Of a stretch of 64,000 nucleotides of DNA, positions 1-12,002 are shown piece after piece; the first letter of the stretch is position 1; each line of letters begins with the position of its first letter. This DNA is from Isoetes taiwanensis (taxonomy: Eukaryota > Streptophyta > Lycopodiopsida > Isoetales > Isoetaceae). A program made the position numbers and the translations under genes. Below the pieces are notes generated by a model, which was not told the origin of the DNA, searched no databases, and saw nothing but the letters and a program-made list of their open reading frames with translations. The stretch lies in the NCBI GenBank assembly GCA_021234155.1, contig JAJEKV010000002.1, forward strand, positions 27,273,299-27,337,298, written 5' to 3'.

Positions 1-2050
1 TATTATAAAATGACATGTCACAATAGAAGAAACTACAAAACAACAGTGGATGTTTTAGTCCACTGAAAAAAGAACACCATTATCGAACAAAACCATACCT
101 TCACAAATCCACATGTAGGATTCTTTGAAAACAGGACATGTAGACCTACCAAAACTGATGTTTTCAACAGTGGACCAAAAACCGGGGTGAGTGTGTAGCA
201 AAGACCAATGACACGGAACCATAATACTGCCAGAGCTCAAACTGCAAACCGCATTGCCGAATTAACAAACCTCAAAAGTCGCATTCCGGATTTAAATCGC
301 TGAGAAGCCGCAATGCCAAATTTCAAAGGCCACGAGGTCGCCATAGCCAGAATGCATGGCTGAACTCCAAGCTTTGCCAGATAGAATGCATGGCTGAACT
401 CCAAGCTTTGCCAGATTGGATTATAAAACCCACCACATCAAGGCATGAAGAGTAGAATTTCCAAGAACAATCAAGCTATGGCAGTGGCATAGCTAACTCC
501 ATCACAGTAGATGCCGGAAGGAAAGAAGAAGAAGAGAACCTTACCACACCAAAGCTATGAAGCAAAGGCGCCGTCACTAAAGCTTCTACAATAAGAATTT
601 AAGGGCAAACGTTTATTGCCACCTCATGTCGCATGCTGCAGGCATTAAATCATACTCGGCTAAATCTGAGCCATTTCAAGCACATTTAGCCACTTTTTTT
701 ATTACATATTTTGCCACGTACTTCAAATAAAATTAAGTTGCCTTTTTCTATGTCTAATTTGCTGACACCACATCACCTAATAATAAATGTTAATACTATT
801 GTGAAATGCCTTAAAAAGTTGCACTTTCCTTGCTTTTTCCAGAAATAATCAACGGATAGGATTTTGTCTCCCCCATCGATCCAACGGTAATGAGATGGGG
901 CTCATGGCCCATGCATGGCCATGCATGCTTCCCAAAAAGATCCAACGGTCCTAGCTTTGCCACCTCACCATATTTCAAACAAACGGCCTAGATTGATTTG
1001 AATATATAGATATCTATTTCATGGGGACATCCAAAGTAATTTTATATATATTATGATATAAAAAAGAGATTAAAAACCTTTTCCTTCAACCAAAAGTTTG
1101 AAAAAAACATTTGCCAACATAATGGAAAAAGGTTGAATGGTTATGGTTTAAATTTTTCTTTTTTGCATAAACATCCAAATACTATCTGCATTTGCAAACA
1201 CTCCACATGAGACCGAGAATGGTGAAGAGAATAAAATATATTAGACAACAATAGTGAAGAGATAAGAAAGCTCACTAGAATATATTATGATGCCATTACA
1301 TTCAAGCTGAATAGTGTCATAAGGAGGGTCAATTCTACTGCCATAGCATATATTGCCTACCAATATACCAAGTTAATCCTACAAGAAACTTATCGAGGAG
1401 GCCCCGCCGCGAACGTTTTTCTTTCCCAGCCTTTTGTGTACACTCATAACCTTATTCGGATCATATGATAGATAATTCAATAACATTTGGGACTGTTGTC
1501 CATAACAGATGGCCTAACGTGCAACATCCCTGCTATTCTACCAAGGTGAATAAGTTATAATTTTTTTTTTGAAATCGCATTTCAAAGAGTAAGATTGGAC
1601 GAGGCACTGATTAAGAAGCCTAAGGCAATTTTTAGATGCAACATAGCTATTATTCCAAAATGTTCTGATGCGAATCTGTTGGCATAGTTGGCATTCTGGT
1701 GGTTCCAATCCTAGGCAGATACATTCTAATTTTATTAACTACTTTACAATAGCTTTAATAGCATCTTAACTCTTTATAAGCGACCAGGGTATGTTACTAC
1801 TGGTTCATTGTCCTTAGCAGGAAGGTGTAGGGTAGTCCTTACTATGGAGATGTATTGCAATGTGCATAAGATTTTTATTTGGTTATGTACATTTGATATT
1901 TAAATTTGTTTGGTAGTTACTCATGTTGACAAATTAAGAATATCATTTTTGTTTAGAGCAGGATCATGTTTCGAGTTATTATTGATTAGATGCTGCATGT
2001 GGATTATATCCTACAGGTGATGGCTAACTTATTTCACTTTTCGTGAAAAG
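1..2050. other. Gene-poor stretch, no gene seen
   Basis: AT-rich sequence without a convincing coding region; the only open frames are short and not protein-like. It contains a 34-bp tandem duplication (listed separately) and a short GC-richer palindromic patch near 906-930 built from repeated GGCCATGCATG. No transposon ends were recognised. Confidence 0.6.
349..416. repeat. 34-bp perfect tandem duplication
   Basis: A 34-bp unit beginning AGAATGCATGGCTGAAC occupies 349-382 and is repeated exactly at 383-416. It is a recent local duplication in non-coding sequence. Confidence 0.9.
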
Positions 2051-2860
2051 ATAGGAGCAGATGTTCCAGCTGAAAGCTTTGAAATTTCACCAGTTGATAA
2101 ATTATTTGTGCGTATGGGAGCCAAAGACCACATTATGGCTACACAAAGTACATTTTTTGTAGAACTTTCTGAGACTGCTAATATGTTGGTATGCTGCATC
2201 TTAGATTTGATGTTTACAAATGTGAAAATTTGAAGAACAAATGAACTCCTAATGAGCATATTTGCATTTTGTACGAGCAGGGCAGAGATAGCAGCTGTGT
2301 ATTTGTGACATAATAGTCTTAGGATTCATTCACAAATTCCACACTATCAGTTCCCGCTTCAAATAGTTGTCTCAAAAGTAGAGGAAATGCACTTCTGTTG
2401 TCTAAAAAACTTAGTGGTCATCCGGTTCTACATCGTCTGTCCACAATATCGTGCATCTGTTACTAAGCAAAATTTCTTTTTCTATGTGTAGAACATGGAT
2501 AAAGTTCCAGAGCAAAGCTTTTGTTTGTTTGGTTGTGCGATTCAAGATACTAATTTATTGTTCTCTTCACGTTCAGAATCGTGAATACAAAATTCTCTTG
2601 TTGCATTAGATGAGCTTGGTCGAGGTATATCAACATCAGATGGCCAGGCTATTGCGTAATGAATACATTCATCTTTATCTGAATCTCTAAGCAATATGTT
2701 TTGAAGCTTATAGGACACACTAGCAATACGTTTTTTATTTTCTTCATAATGACAGGCATGCAGTTCTTCAACATCTAGCACATAATTTTGGCTGCCGTGG
2801 GCTATTTTCTTCTATCATCGGCTTGCTGACGATCACTCAAATGATCCTTGTGTAAGAGAA
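2051..2860 (+). pseudogene. MSH6: MSH6 (MutS homologue 6) ATPase-domain fragments
   Basis: Three blocks in order match the ATPase domain of the mismatch-repair protein MSH6, which pairs with MSH2 to recognise mispaired bases. Block 1 (2051-2188) reads IGADVPAESFEISPVDKLF and then VRMGAKDHIMATQSTFF, and stops at a GT splice donor after ELSETANML. Block 2 (2585-2656) reads NSLVALDELGRGISTSDGQ, covering the Walker B and signature region, with an in-frame stop just before and just after it. Block 3 (2801-2854) reads FYHRLADDHSNDPCV, where the family has an FSTHYHxLA motif. The order and the exon border are as in the real gene. The Walker A part and most of the protein are missing and frames are broken, so this is a decayed fragment. 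Confidence 0.75.
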
Positions 2861-5339
2861 CGTTTGTTGTGTGATGGAGATCTATGAACTAGTACCTTAC
2901 ATTGCAAATCAGAAAGCCATACCAAAGAAAGGAAAGACTAGTCTGATATGATGCCCTGCTTGCTTCTAGCGATCTGTGATAGCCACAACACCATAGCGAC
3001 AATGCATCGTCTGTAAAAAAAAAATTGGGGCTTTTCAATGGGGACAAATTTGTCCCTTGAATTCGGAACCTGGTGATGGAAAATGATGCTGGAATGCAAA
3101 AATTCATCCACGGTTGCAACTCCTGCAGTAAATTAGAACCCACACCTTTTGCATCATATTTTGCAGGAGCATCTGCAGGGCTTCTGCCGTAAATCACAAT
3201 GCACAGGTCCTCAGAGTTTGCTTGAAGATTAGCAGCCATCGATTTGCTTTCATGGAAGATTTGGAGCATGCCTAGTTCCAGCGAAGGGTCCTTTTCGAAT
3301 TTTTTAGAACAGGAAATAAACAGCCTTATATAAGGAATGAAAGGATACCTTTTTGTGATATAATATTGACAGGGATATAATAATGGATCTAGAAAGACAA
3401 ATGAAGACAGAGAACAGACAAAAAAAGACTAAAGTGTAAGCAACCTTGAAGAATGAGGCCCCACAACACCAGCTTGATGGTTCAAATCACAACCTTCTTC
3501 ACAGCAGCTCCTCTATTAGCAATCCTCTACAAAGGGAGATTCAATCTGTATCAAATGCTACGAATGCCTTCACTCTTATCGCTAAGGGACCAGAGTTTTT
3601 CAACTCCAGCTGCAATTTAACTGACTTCAAGCACCCTTTGATTAATTTAACTGGTTGATTCTCCCTGTAAAAAAATATCTTTTGTACCATACACATGCAC
3701 ATTCCATCCATCTAGAAAACCATTTCGGGACTTATAATCTTTGCAAAACAAATACATGCAGACTACTTTCAAAAAAAGTCAGTCGGTAACTTCAGTTATC
3801 CAATGTGCAAAAGAAAATTCAGAGTTTGTCAAATACTACTTGTGATCTTGGCAAAGCAATTCATGTAGCAACTCCGATGATGAAAAGGAAAAACGACATG
3901 ATTCGAGGGCAAGTGGCTAATTCGAGGCCATTCGCCGCCTGCATCGTCTATCAGAACCATAGTCTACAGAATGAGAGGCCCAAATTAGAAGAAACAAAAA
4001 CAAGATCAAAGGAATCTTAACCCCCATTTTAACGAATGTTGTTTCTTCATAGTTGGCGACCTCCTACATCAGTACTTGAGCTATAGTGGCGATGTGTGAG
4101 AGCAGAGCTCACCGGAATGGGGCAGAGGAAGTCAAATGCAGAGCATTTGACAGAGTAGATTCATTCAAAGCAGATAAGAACAAAAATGGGCATCCCTAAG
4201 CTTTTCCTTTTTTCTTGAATTTGGAAATGCAATATAAGCACACATGTCAACCCCACGTCTGTCCTCAGCCCAGAAATATTACCTTTCTAATTTTTGAGAA
4301 CAGAAAATAAACAGCCTTATATAAGGAATTCTTTTACACGTTAGTTATGGCTCTTCAACACACAATCTTTGTTGCTTAAGCTATCATCAACCTACTTATT
4401 CTACTACCGTTATGGTACCTTGGAGTCTCAATATTCTCTCTTTAAATGACAATCTTTGCAATATGGGCGAAACTGTCTTTCTTCAATCTAAAATCTTTCC
4501 AATGTGGATGAAGCTATATGATGTTTACCTCCCGCTAAAGAAGTGTAGCAAGTGTTGACTTATGATGTTAATTGTTGGTTCACAAAAAACTCAATCTTTG
4601 ACACCTATCTTTAAAGGCATTTTATTTTATATTCAAAGCAATGATGAATAGCTTCTTTGGTGTTTGTACAACTACAGTGCTTCTTTTCCTTTCGATGAAA
4701 CCCCATCACAAAATAAGATAATAATTCCATAATCCTTGGCCTATTGGATTTGATGCGTTGTCTTAAACTTAGGGTTTCTGCCTTTGGTTCAACGGATCAA
4801 GATCCTTTGAAGAATTTTTTCCCTCTGTAAAATGTTTCCTTTCCATTTTGCAATTCACACCTAATTGTGCATCCTCAAAAAACTGAGCCATGCAGATGCA
4901 AATGCTATACTGAGAGAGGAAAGCACAACCATCAAAATTCTGATCGAGAGATCGAGAGAGGAAAGCACATATCTAATTTTATACATATGAAAGTAGGACA
5001 GCAGGGAAGACGAAATAGAACGAGTGGGAACTGACCTAATTTTATACAGACCCAGCAAGAAAAAACAAATGTTCCATACAGTAAAATTTCTATTTTATGC
5101 AAGATCCTCGAAATTGTCATTGATTGCTTTATTGATTGTATGCAAATTGAACTCTGTGCAAGTTGACTGGTTGAAGTAAGCATAAGCAAGTTTGAATACT
5201 TTTTTTTTATTCTGTTTAAAATTTGATTCTTTGTCTGCTGGATCTAACATTTCAAGATTTTTTCTACTACAATTTTAGCAAAAAGAATAAAATGATCTGG
5301 ATATATAAATGACCATAGCTTGAAAACCCACTGGTGCAA
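2861..5339. other. Gene-poor stretch with one unidentified ORF
   Basis: A 126-codon frame on the minus strand (2889-3269) contains a fairly protein-like stretch near its start but matches no family I recognise. A second small plus frame (3446-3658) is equally unassigned. A direct repeat of about 38 bp holding the palindrome CCTTATATAAGG occurs at 3301-3338 and 4291-4329. Nothing else stands out. Confidence 0.4.
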
Positions 5340-6195
5340 AAAAAGACACTCCAGCACCCAGCATACGACCACCATCCTCCCCTGCGACAACAATGAAAGG
5401 ACGTTTAGAGGTAGCTATGAATGGTGGCCATGTCAGTCCTAGGAATTTCGAACATCTTTGTCCTGCTATTTTCTCTCAATGGTTCTCACCCTGGGGTGTA
5501 CAGACAAACAGATGCGTACAGGTACGGACAAAGAAAGATCACAAGGTACCTAGATGCTACTTTCCTTCGCAAGCTCTGGGATGCAGATGCTCTGACGCAC
5601 GTTAAGCTGACACATTATTAGCAGCAAGTCAATCCTAAGCTCACGAGAGGCCCACACCAGTACTTGTACACCCATTTGCCCATGAAGAAGCGCAGACTTA
5701 TAGCTTCCATTCGCACGGGTGCACATCGTCTCCGCATTGAGACTGGACGTTGGGCTCGGGAAGCACGGGAGGAAAGGCTTTGCCAGTGTTGCCACCAGGG
5801 CACCATTGAGGATGAATGTGATGCCCTCTAGATCTGCCCAGCATTTGCCCATATCCGAGAGCGGTATGTTCGATTACTAGTGCCTGGCCAACTGTTGCAT
5901 GAGTTATTGAATATGACTTCAGTGGGTTTGTTGGGGTCATACCTCCAAGGTTATGGATGCACGGACTCAGTTGTGTCCTCCGGGACAGTATTGAACTGTC
6001 CTCTACAATTGTACAGCGTGCCAGCATACTTATTACTGCTAAGGTTTTTCCCTCGAAAACCCTTCGGGGCGGGGGTTTTTTAATCCTGACAGTAATACGC
6101 TTGCTGCTCTCTTTTTGTTTGGGTCCCATAGGCCAATTGGTCTCCGTGGACGATAAAAAATCAAATCTATTCTATTCTATTCTATTCTCTCTCTC
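5340..6195 (+). mobile_element. LINE 3' end (family A): C-terminal zinc-finger region and 3' tail
   Basis: The 3' part of a non-LTR retrotransposon. Frame 5421-5621 ends with a DADALTHVKLTHY stretch. After a frame break the reading continues through THLPMKKRRLIASIRTGAH and RIETGRW to a CCHC zinc-binding motif (CQCC...H...C) typical of the RT C-terminus in this LINE group. The same residues recur in the minus-strand copy at 55,757-56,412. The 3' UTR (about 6015-6165) has an A4C3/G3T4 hairpin inside an outer stem at 6031-6038/6090-6097, then a motif ending in GTGGACGATAAA, and finishes in an ATTCT microsatellite tail at about 6170-6190. Stops and frameshifts show it is dead; the RT core is not present. 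Confidence 0.8.
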
Positions 6196-6271
6196 TCTTA
6201 GGTTGGCCACATGCTCCCTCCCTCCCTCCAGGGACGCTAGGGTTTGTATGGCAAAACTGTGACTAGCTGAG

Positions 6272-7005
6272 ATGGCAAAGAAGACTAAAACAGAGATTGA
6301 AGCAATATCTACCACTAAGAAACTAGCCAGTAATGAAGGAGAAACCTCAGAATTTGCTGGAGAAATTTCGCTTGCCATTATAATGACAGAACTAGTAAAT
6401 TTTTGGGATGAGTCCGCATTGAGGGAGATGAAGCTATTTGATGAAATTAAAAACTTGAGATCTGAGAATGAGACTGCCCGCACAAATCCGGGCCAGCTAC
6501 AGGATGAGTTAAATGTAGTAAATAATGACATCATGGAATTAAAAAAACATGCATCAGAAACAGGGACAGAATCAGCCTTAGACGAGGTTTGCAATCTACG
6601 AAACACATTTGAAGAATATATCGAAATGCAAGAAAGGAAACATAGAGCTTTGAACCTACGCATCGTCGGGCTGCCGGAGAAAAAGAATGAGAATACAAAG
6701 GAGATAGTGGATAATTTTCTGGCAAATGATATGCTAGTGACAAAAGTGAAAACCTCTGAAGCATTCCGCATTGGTAAGAAAGATCATGGCACCCGTCATA
6801 TTTTAGTAATGTTCCCAAATTGAGATGCCAGATTCCAGGTTCTAAAGCAGAAGCATACACTTAAAGGCAAATTCATTTGGGTAAACGAAGACTTGACCAA
6901 AGCACAGATGCTAGAAAAAAAGCAGGAAATTCTGAAATTTAAAGAAGCAAAAGAGAAGAATCAGAATGTTAAATGGGCGAAGGGGAAGGTAATAGTAGCA
7001 AATTA
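6272..7005 (+). pseudogene. LINE ORF1p-like RNA-binding protein
   Basis: Open from ATG 6272 to a TGA at 6821-6823, and the same frame stays open to TAG 7003-7005, so the intact protein would have been about 243 residues. The N-terminal half is a charged coiled coil (heptad-rich, about residues 45-125). It is followed by RALNLRIVGLPEKKNE and an RIGK...RHILVMFPN block, the RRM-like core of L1-type ORF1p. After the TGA the text continues as expected for the family's C-terminal domain (a KFIWVNEDLTKAQ stretch). In L1 elements this protein coats the RNA and acts as a chaperone during target-primed reverse transcription. The internal TGA makes this copy non-functional unless it is read through. Confidence 0.8.
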
Positions 7006-7019
7006 GGAAGGTGTGGGAG

Positions 7020-7671
7020 GTCTCAACATTATGGATGTTGCATGCTTTGTTGAGACCAAAGAGCATGAGCTTTATGCTCTACCAGAAATCCCAGGATTTG
7101 AACTGTTATATAGAGTATGATGTAATAGATTCAGAAACATGGATAATGGAAATGGAGGAATTGCGTGTTATATCAGGCTACTCTATAAGGATCAGGTGAA
7201 AGGCATCAAAAGAGATAAAAATTGCCAATTTATGTGGATTGAAATAAATGGTCTACGGGCTTCGTATGCTATTTTGCACCTAGAGACGAAAAAGTATATG
7301 CAGAGACTGATGCCTCTCAAGACGATCTGTTCTTTGAATTGGAGCAGGATATAATGTATTTTCAAAGTAAAGGGGAACTACTTTTGGTCGGCGATTTCAA
7401 TGGAAGAACAAGTGATAAACAAGTAGCTTTATATACAGATAGGAAAGACCATCTTTGGCTGGAGCAATTAGACAGGGCAGACTAAGTGATTGGAGGCTGG
7501 AACAGACGATCACAGGATAAGATAATTATAAGAACGGGTCGGCAATTGCTTACATTCTGTTATATTGCAAATTTACTTATATGTAACGGCCTGGACATAT
7601 TTCCAGAGACCGTGAAAACTACTTGTCGTTCCAGAAGCACAATTGATTATATGCCAAGAAGCAAAGCTTAA
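7020..7671 (+). pseudogene. LINE endonuclease (APE-like) remnants
   Basis: Pieces of an apurinic-type endonuclease in shifting frames. They include a DVACFVETKEHELYALPEI-like start, an ACYIRLLYKDQVKG block, a LLLVGDFNGRTSD motif (GDFN is a catalytic-site signature) and a C-terminal SRSTIDYM motif (the S/T-x-IDY signature). Several frameshifts and stops separate them. In the live element this domain nicks the target DNA to prime reverse transcription. Confidence 0.75.
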
Positions 7672-7939
7672 ATTGAGAAGAAGTCAAGGAATCTGCAAAG
7701 ATCAATCTCGAAAGGAATACAGGAAAATTGTAAGGCAAAAGAAGAGGCATTTTATTCAAGCTAAGCAGGAATCTCTGTATCAAAGCTATCTATCAGACCC
7801 AAAATACTTCTGAAAAGCACTCAAAAAGAAGAAACAAACTGATTTTCCTATTTCAGCGGAGGTTCTTTGGAAGTATGTTCGCCACCTATATTATCAGTCA
7901 GGCGCTCATGCTCGACACGATCTGCCAAAAAGACCCGAT

Positions 7940-8990
7940 TTGGTGATCTCGATAGAGGATGTATCAGAAGGCATCAATCGTTTGGCTAATGGGAAAGCAA
8001 GGGACATACAAGGTTTGAGCGCAGAGCACCTCAAATGGAAAGGACCAACTCTCTTTCCCATCATTGCTGATTTACTTACAAAGGCAATTAAGTTTGGATT
8101 CCCATTGCAGTGGCAAACCAATCAAGTAGTTCCAGTTCATAAAAGTAGCTGTACCAATGAAATTAACAACTACAGAACTATTCTGGTGAGTAGCCTATTG
8201 ACAAAACTTCTTGCATCCATTCTAGAGACAAAGATAAGCACTTGGGCTGAAATTAACAATAAAAGAGCTGAAGCCCAAACTGGATTCAGGATTGGCCGAT
8301 CCACTCTGGATCATTTGCTTGTAGTAAAAACCATATTTGACTCTGTTAAGAGGACTAAGAAACTAGTGTATGTTGCCTTCGTGGACTTTAAAAAGGCATT
8401 TGACAAGGTAGCAAGATCTCATTTTTGGGACATAATGGAAAAGCTTGGTGTACCTATCCAGTTAAGAGAGGCAGTACAAGTACTCTATGAAAAGGTTCTG
8501 ATACAGTTATCCTTCCCGCTTGCCATGGAAAATCAGGAATATATTATTAGCAACATGGGCGTCAAACATGGATGTCCAATGTCTCCTACTCTATTCGGAC
8601 TATTCATTGATGGCCTTGAAGTTTGGTTAAACGAAAATCTCAGGAAGGAACAGAGATTCAGTGATGTCTGCAGATGATATGGTCATCTTTGCTCATTCTA
8701 ATTAAAGAGGTTATGTAGTGTCATTTAGATGGACTTGCTAGATTCTGTGATTCTACTGGTACGCAAGTGAACTTGGAGAAAACAAATGTTATGACTGTGG
8801 GCGCATTGAAACAAAAATGTTCCCTCAGATACAAAGATAAAATTGGTAAGTCCTTGTGATTCTTACAAATATTTAGGGCTGATTTTTCATAGGAATTATA
8901 GATGGAACACATGCATTGCCCAGAGGATTGACGGGGGTCATAAAGCTCTCTACACTATGCAGAGTTTGAAAAAGATACAGACAGATAGAA
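7940..8990 (+). pseudogene. LINE reverse transcriptase remnant
   Basis: A 245-codon frame (7940-8677) holds RT motifs in order: NGKARDIQGLSAEHLKW, GFRIGRSTLDHLL, FVDFKKAFDKVA (motif A) and GVKHGCPMSPTLFGLF (motif B). The catalytic YADD-type motif follows in another frame as SADDMVIFAHS at about 8670-8700, so the frame is broken just before motif C. Downstream are GTQVNLEKTNVMTVGALKQK and SYKYLGLIF, the region after the catalytic motif in this LINE class. The GVKxGCP...LFGLFIDGLE style fits the same broad group as family A. Confidence 0.85.
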
Positions 8991-9010
8991 AGTTATGGTC
9001 AGATCAAAAT

Positions 9011-9718
9011 TGTTGAAAGAATAGCTGAGGAAAAGGTTATTTAACCATTACGGTTCTAACCTATTCAAGGCTTATGGAAAATAAGAGCAATATCTTGGAA
9101 GCAATTATCTAACTCATAGTTTTAATTGTTTCACGAGAATAACTTAGAAGATCTTCTAGATGATAAAAAAATCGAAGGTCCCTTTTGTGACCATAAGGGA
9201 ATAAGAGAAAACCAAAAGAAAGGAGAAAGGATCTAGAACTTACCTTATGGATCATATAGAATATCGAAACTGCTATTTCATTTTTCTTAGCTCGGCCTAA
9301 TGCTATTGAGCCAAGCAACAAGAGAATCGGTCGGTGGTGCAAAACCGCCGGACTGATCTCAGAATAAATGAAGAAGAATAGATCAAATAACTCACATTTC
9401 TATACCAGATCGATTGAATCGGATTTGGAGTGTCAAAACTTGCGCTTGAAGGTCGGTCAGAGCTGCTACAGTGAATGGGTCAATCCCATTGCTACAGACA
9501 GTATTTCCTATGGTTAATAATTCATTTCGATAGCCTTAATGATGGTTTGTATATTCCAAAGGTTTTGCTTGAACATCACGTTGCCAGTTTTTCAAGTCAA
9601 ATAGCTACTAGAATACATATGAGATATTTTGTTTCTGAGATAATATGTCCATAGATCGATCACACTATTGTATTTGCTCTGTAAAAGTTTATGATTACAA
9701 CATTGAGGAATTGATGAA
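9011..9718. other. No gene seen
   Basis: AT-rich sequence between the broken LINE and the copia remnant. A 77-codon minus frame (9109-9342) has no recognisable features. Confidence 0.5.
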
Positions 9719-12002
9719 TTGAAAACTTGGTCTATTAAATTATTCTTGTTCATTCGTATCAGAGCAGGGTTACTTGTAAAGATGGCCAGTCGATTTGGTG
9801 CAGGACTCCTGGCTGCAATTGAGGTGTCCTACAGTAGAAGATCTGTGGCAGCAAATGATCCAAAACACGGCTACTGTTGTTCACTCAAAAGATGCCTAAG
9901 GTACATTGTAGGAACTTCAAAATTTGGAATTACTTTTGATGCCGATGGTAGCAAAGAGATTATTGGATACATAGATTCAGATTGGGGTGGGGATGCAGAC
10001 AGAAAATCCATCTCTGGGTATGCCTTTACTTTTGCAGGAGGAATCATAAGCTGGAGCAGCTCTAAGCAAAAATGCATTGCACAATCCTCCACTGAGGTTG
10101 AATTTTATGCAATTGCACATGGTTTTAATGAAGCCATTTGGTCCCAGAGGTTAGGGGAGGGTGTCCATCGGCTGCGCACTTTAGCGCAAAATCATGACAG
10201 CAGTCACGTAGAAGCTAAAAAAAAAATTTGCATGCTCAGGCCATAGGCCCAACGAGATGGCCTACGCAGCAAACCCTGCCACATTTCAACTTGACAACAC
10301 CACCTCAACTTATGAGGTACCAAAGTGGTAGGGGTATTGGTACCACCAAGGCTGAGATGGCAGCCCCATAGGCTACTAGGGTGCCCACTGAAGGCTGGAT
10401 ATGCAAATACTTGAAGAACAAATGGAACAGACTTCAGATTTATGTCAAAATACAATCAATTTTAACAAGAACAGTCTTAAAACTTAAAGAGCAACCTTTG
10501 AAAGCCATGAATATGCTTGACTTTATCTGAATTGCTCTGAACTTAAATAGCAAACCTTAGAGTTTATAAACTCTCAAAAATGAAGATTACAATTTCCATT
10601 GGATATAGACAAATTTCAGATAACCTGCAGTTAGAAAATAAATTCAAAGTGAAGCACACTTAGAAGGCATATGCTGCTGCAATCAGCTAAGATCCAGCTT
10701 GACTTCTAGCTAAATCTCCTTTCCTTCTAGAAACAACTGAATAACCTTTGCCTTGTGCTCACTGCTCACTGTAATCTATGGTGATCTTGTGACTGGATAA
10801 TCTATGGTGCTCACTGCTCCTGTAATATCTGAAGAAAAAAATACTCCTGGCTCCTTGTATGGTATCTAGTATGTTAACATCTGGAAGGTAAATCCCTGTT
10901 CCTAGTGCAGAAGGGTCACCTACAAAAAGAATCAATAGCTTTTCATTACACAAATTTGAGACAAAACCGATTCTTATATGATCATATTCAACACATACCC
11001 ACACCAATTTCTTCTTCCGATACATTTTTACCCAGATTATAATCATACTTTGTATTATTACAAAAGCAGATTTAATTCAAGGTAAAAATATTCAGCTATA
11101 TCCACCCTGGTTTTTATCCCAGGCCATATCCATCAACATTATTTATATCCAATAGCTAATTAATGAAGCTTAAGTTAAGACCAAATGCCAATAAAAAATA
11201 TTTCCTTTGTTTTCAAAAATTTAATAGTCAGCACAATATGATCAAAAGGTATTCCAATTAACATTTCCGGAAATCATTTCCTTTATACAATTATAACAGA
11301 TTTAGAACTGAAAGTAAACCATCACACAACTATTTGCCTCATACAAAATCCTTGTTTATGGTCATACACCACTAGTACGATCTCACCATAGCCGCAGTAG
11401 CACATCACCGTTGGTTTTCAAGAACTTCATGTTCTCCACAGAATGAAAAACATTAAGGAGAAGAAGTTTCGGTTACCTGATTTTTGTCTTGCTGTTTAGC
11501 TCCATTTTGCCTTCCGAAATTATTCCTTGGCAGATTCCCTGCCAATTTCTTAAACTAAAACGGCTTCTAAGTTGTGGCAAAACCGACGATCAAAAACAAA
11601 CTAAGAAACAGCCACCCAGCCATGGTTGCTAAGACGAGCAGATGTGAGTATGGCATACGCAAGCCCTCTCTGGCTATGGCACAAGCTATGAAACCGGAGC
11701 CCTCTCTGGTCGCCACAGGAGCCGCATCAGTCTTCACCAAAATCGTAATAGAAACCCTAAGAAACCCTTAGCAGCCAATCCGCGTGCGCCACGAATCAAA
11801 AATCATGGCCGCCAATGGGCAGGCGCCGCGAATGGCGACCCTCCCCTAGCAATTAAATTACATATTCATGAAAGCACAGGAATGACCTTGATGGCAGACA
11901 ATCAAGGAGCCATGAAGGTTTCATATGACTTTGCTGAACACAAGAGAATGACGCATAATGACATCAAGTATTATTACATCAGAGACAAGAGTGACATTAT
12001 TA
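9719..12002 (+). mobile_element. Ty1/copia RNase H remnant, split by a DNA transposon
   Basis: The end of a copia polyprotein. Frame 9719 onward contains GYIDSDWGGDADRKSISGY, SWSSSKQKCIAQSSTEVEF and EAIWSQRL, the standard copia RNase H signature. The reading resumes after the insert, at 11,849-12,002, with TLMADNQGAMKVSYDFAEH and THNDIKYYYIRDKSDI, the expected DNQ...H.DIKYHFIR end. The insertion point lies between the QRL and AIKLH blocks. No LTR, integrase or RT is present. At about 12,003 the copia sequence stops abruptly against the truncated P450 pseudogene. Confidence 0.85.
10154..11846. mobile_element. Non-autonomous TIR DNA transposon inside the copia RNase H
   Basis: A 1.69-kb insertion with inverted ends. 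The left end reads GGGGAGGGTGTCCATCGGC and the right end, reverse-complemented, reads GGGGAGGGTCGCCATTCGC, with similarity reaching about 25 bp inward. The flanks are TTA on the left and CTA on the right, so a 3-bp target duplication with one mismatch is possible. GGG-starting ends and a TWA-like 3-bp site would suit PIF/Harbinger, but this is tentative. The interior (for example minus frame 10,759-11,046) shows no transposase I recognise. Confidence 0.7.

Larger units (their letters stand above)
6196..9010 (+). mobile_element. LINE (family B), nearly full length, degenerate
   Basis: A non-LTR retrotransposon starting directly after the microsatellite tail of family A. In order it has a short leader, an ORF1 like L1 ORF1p (6272-7005), an AP-type endonuclease region (about 7020-7670) and a reverse transcriptase (about 7940-8990). 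All three are broken by stops or frameshifts. No 3' tail is recognisable, so the element is probably truncated or eroded after the thumb region. Confidence 0.85.

Noticed and set aside
2542-2781. 79-codon minus ORF overlapping the MSH6 fragment
   Set aside because: Its first part is the antisense of the MSH6 Walker B block; the plus strand gives the family match.
5550-6129. Minus-strand ORFs opposite the LINE A zinc-finger region
   Set aside because: The plus strand matches the LINE C-terminus shared with the 56-kb copy; the minus frames are shadows.
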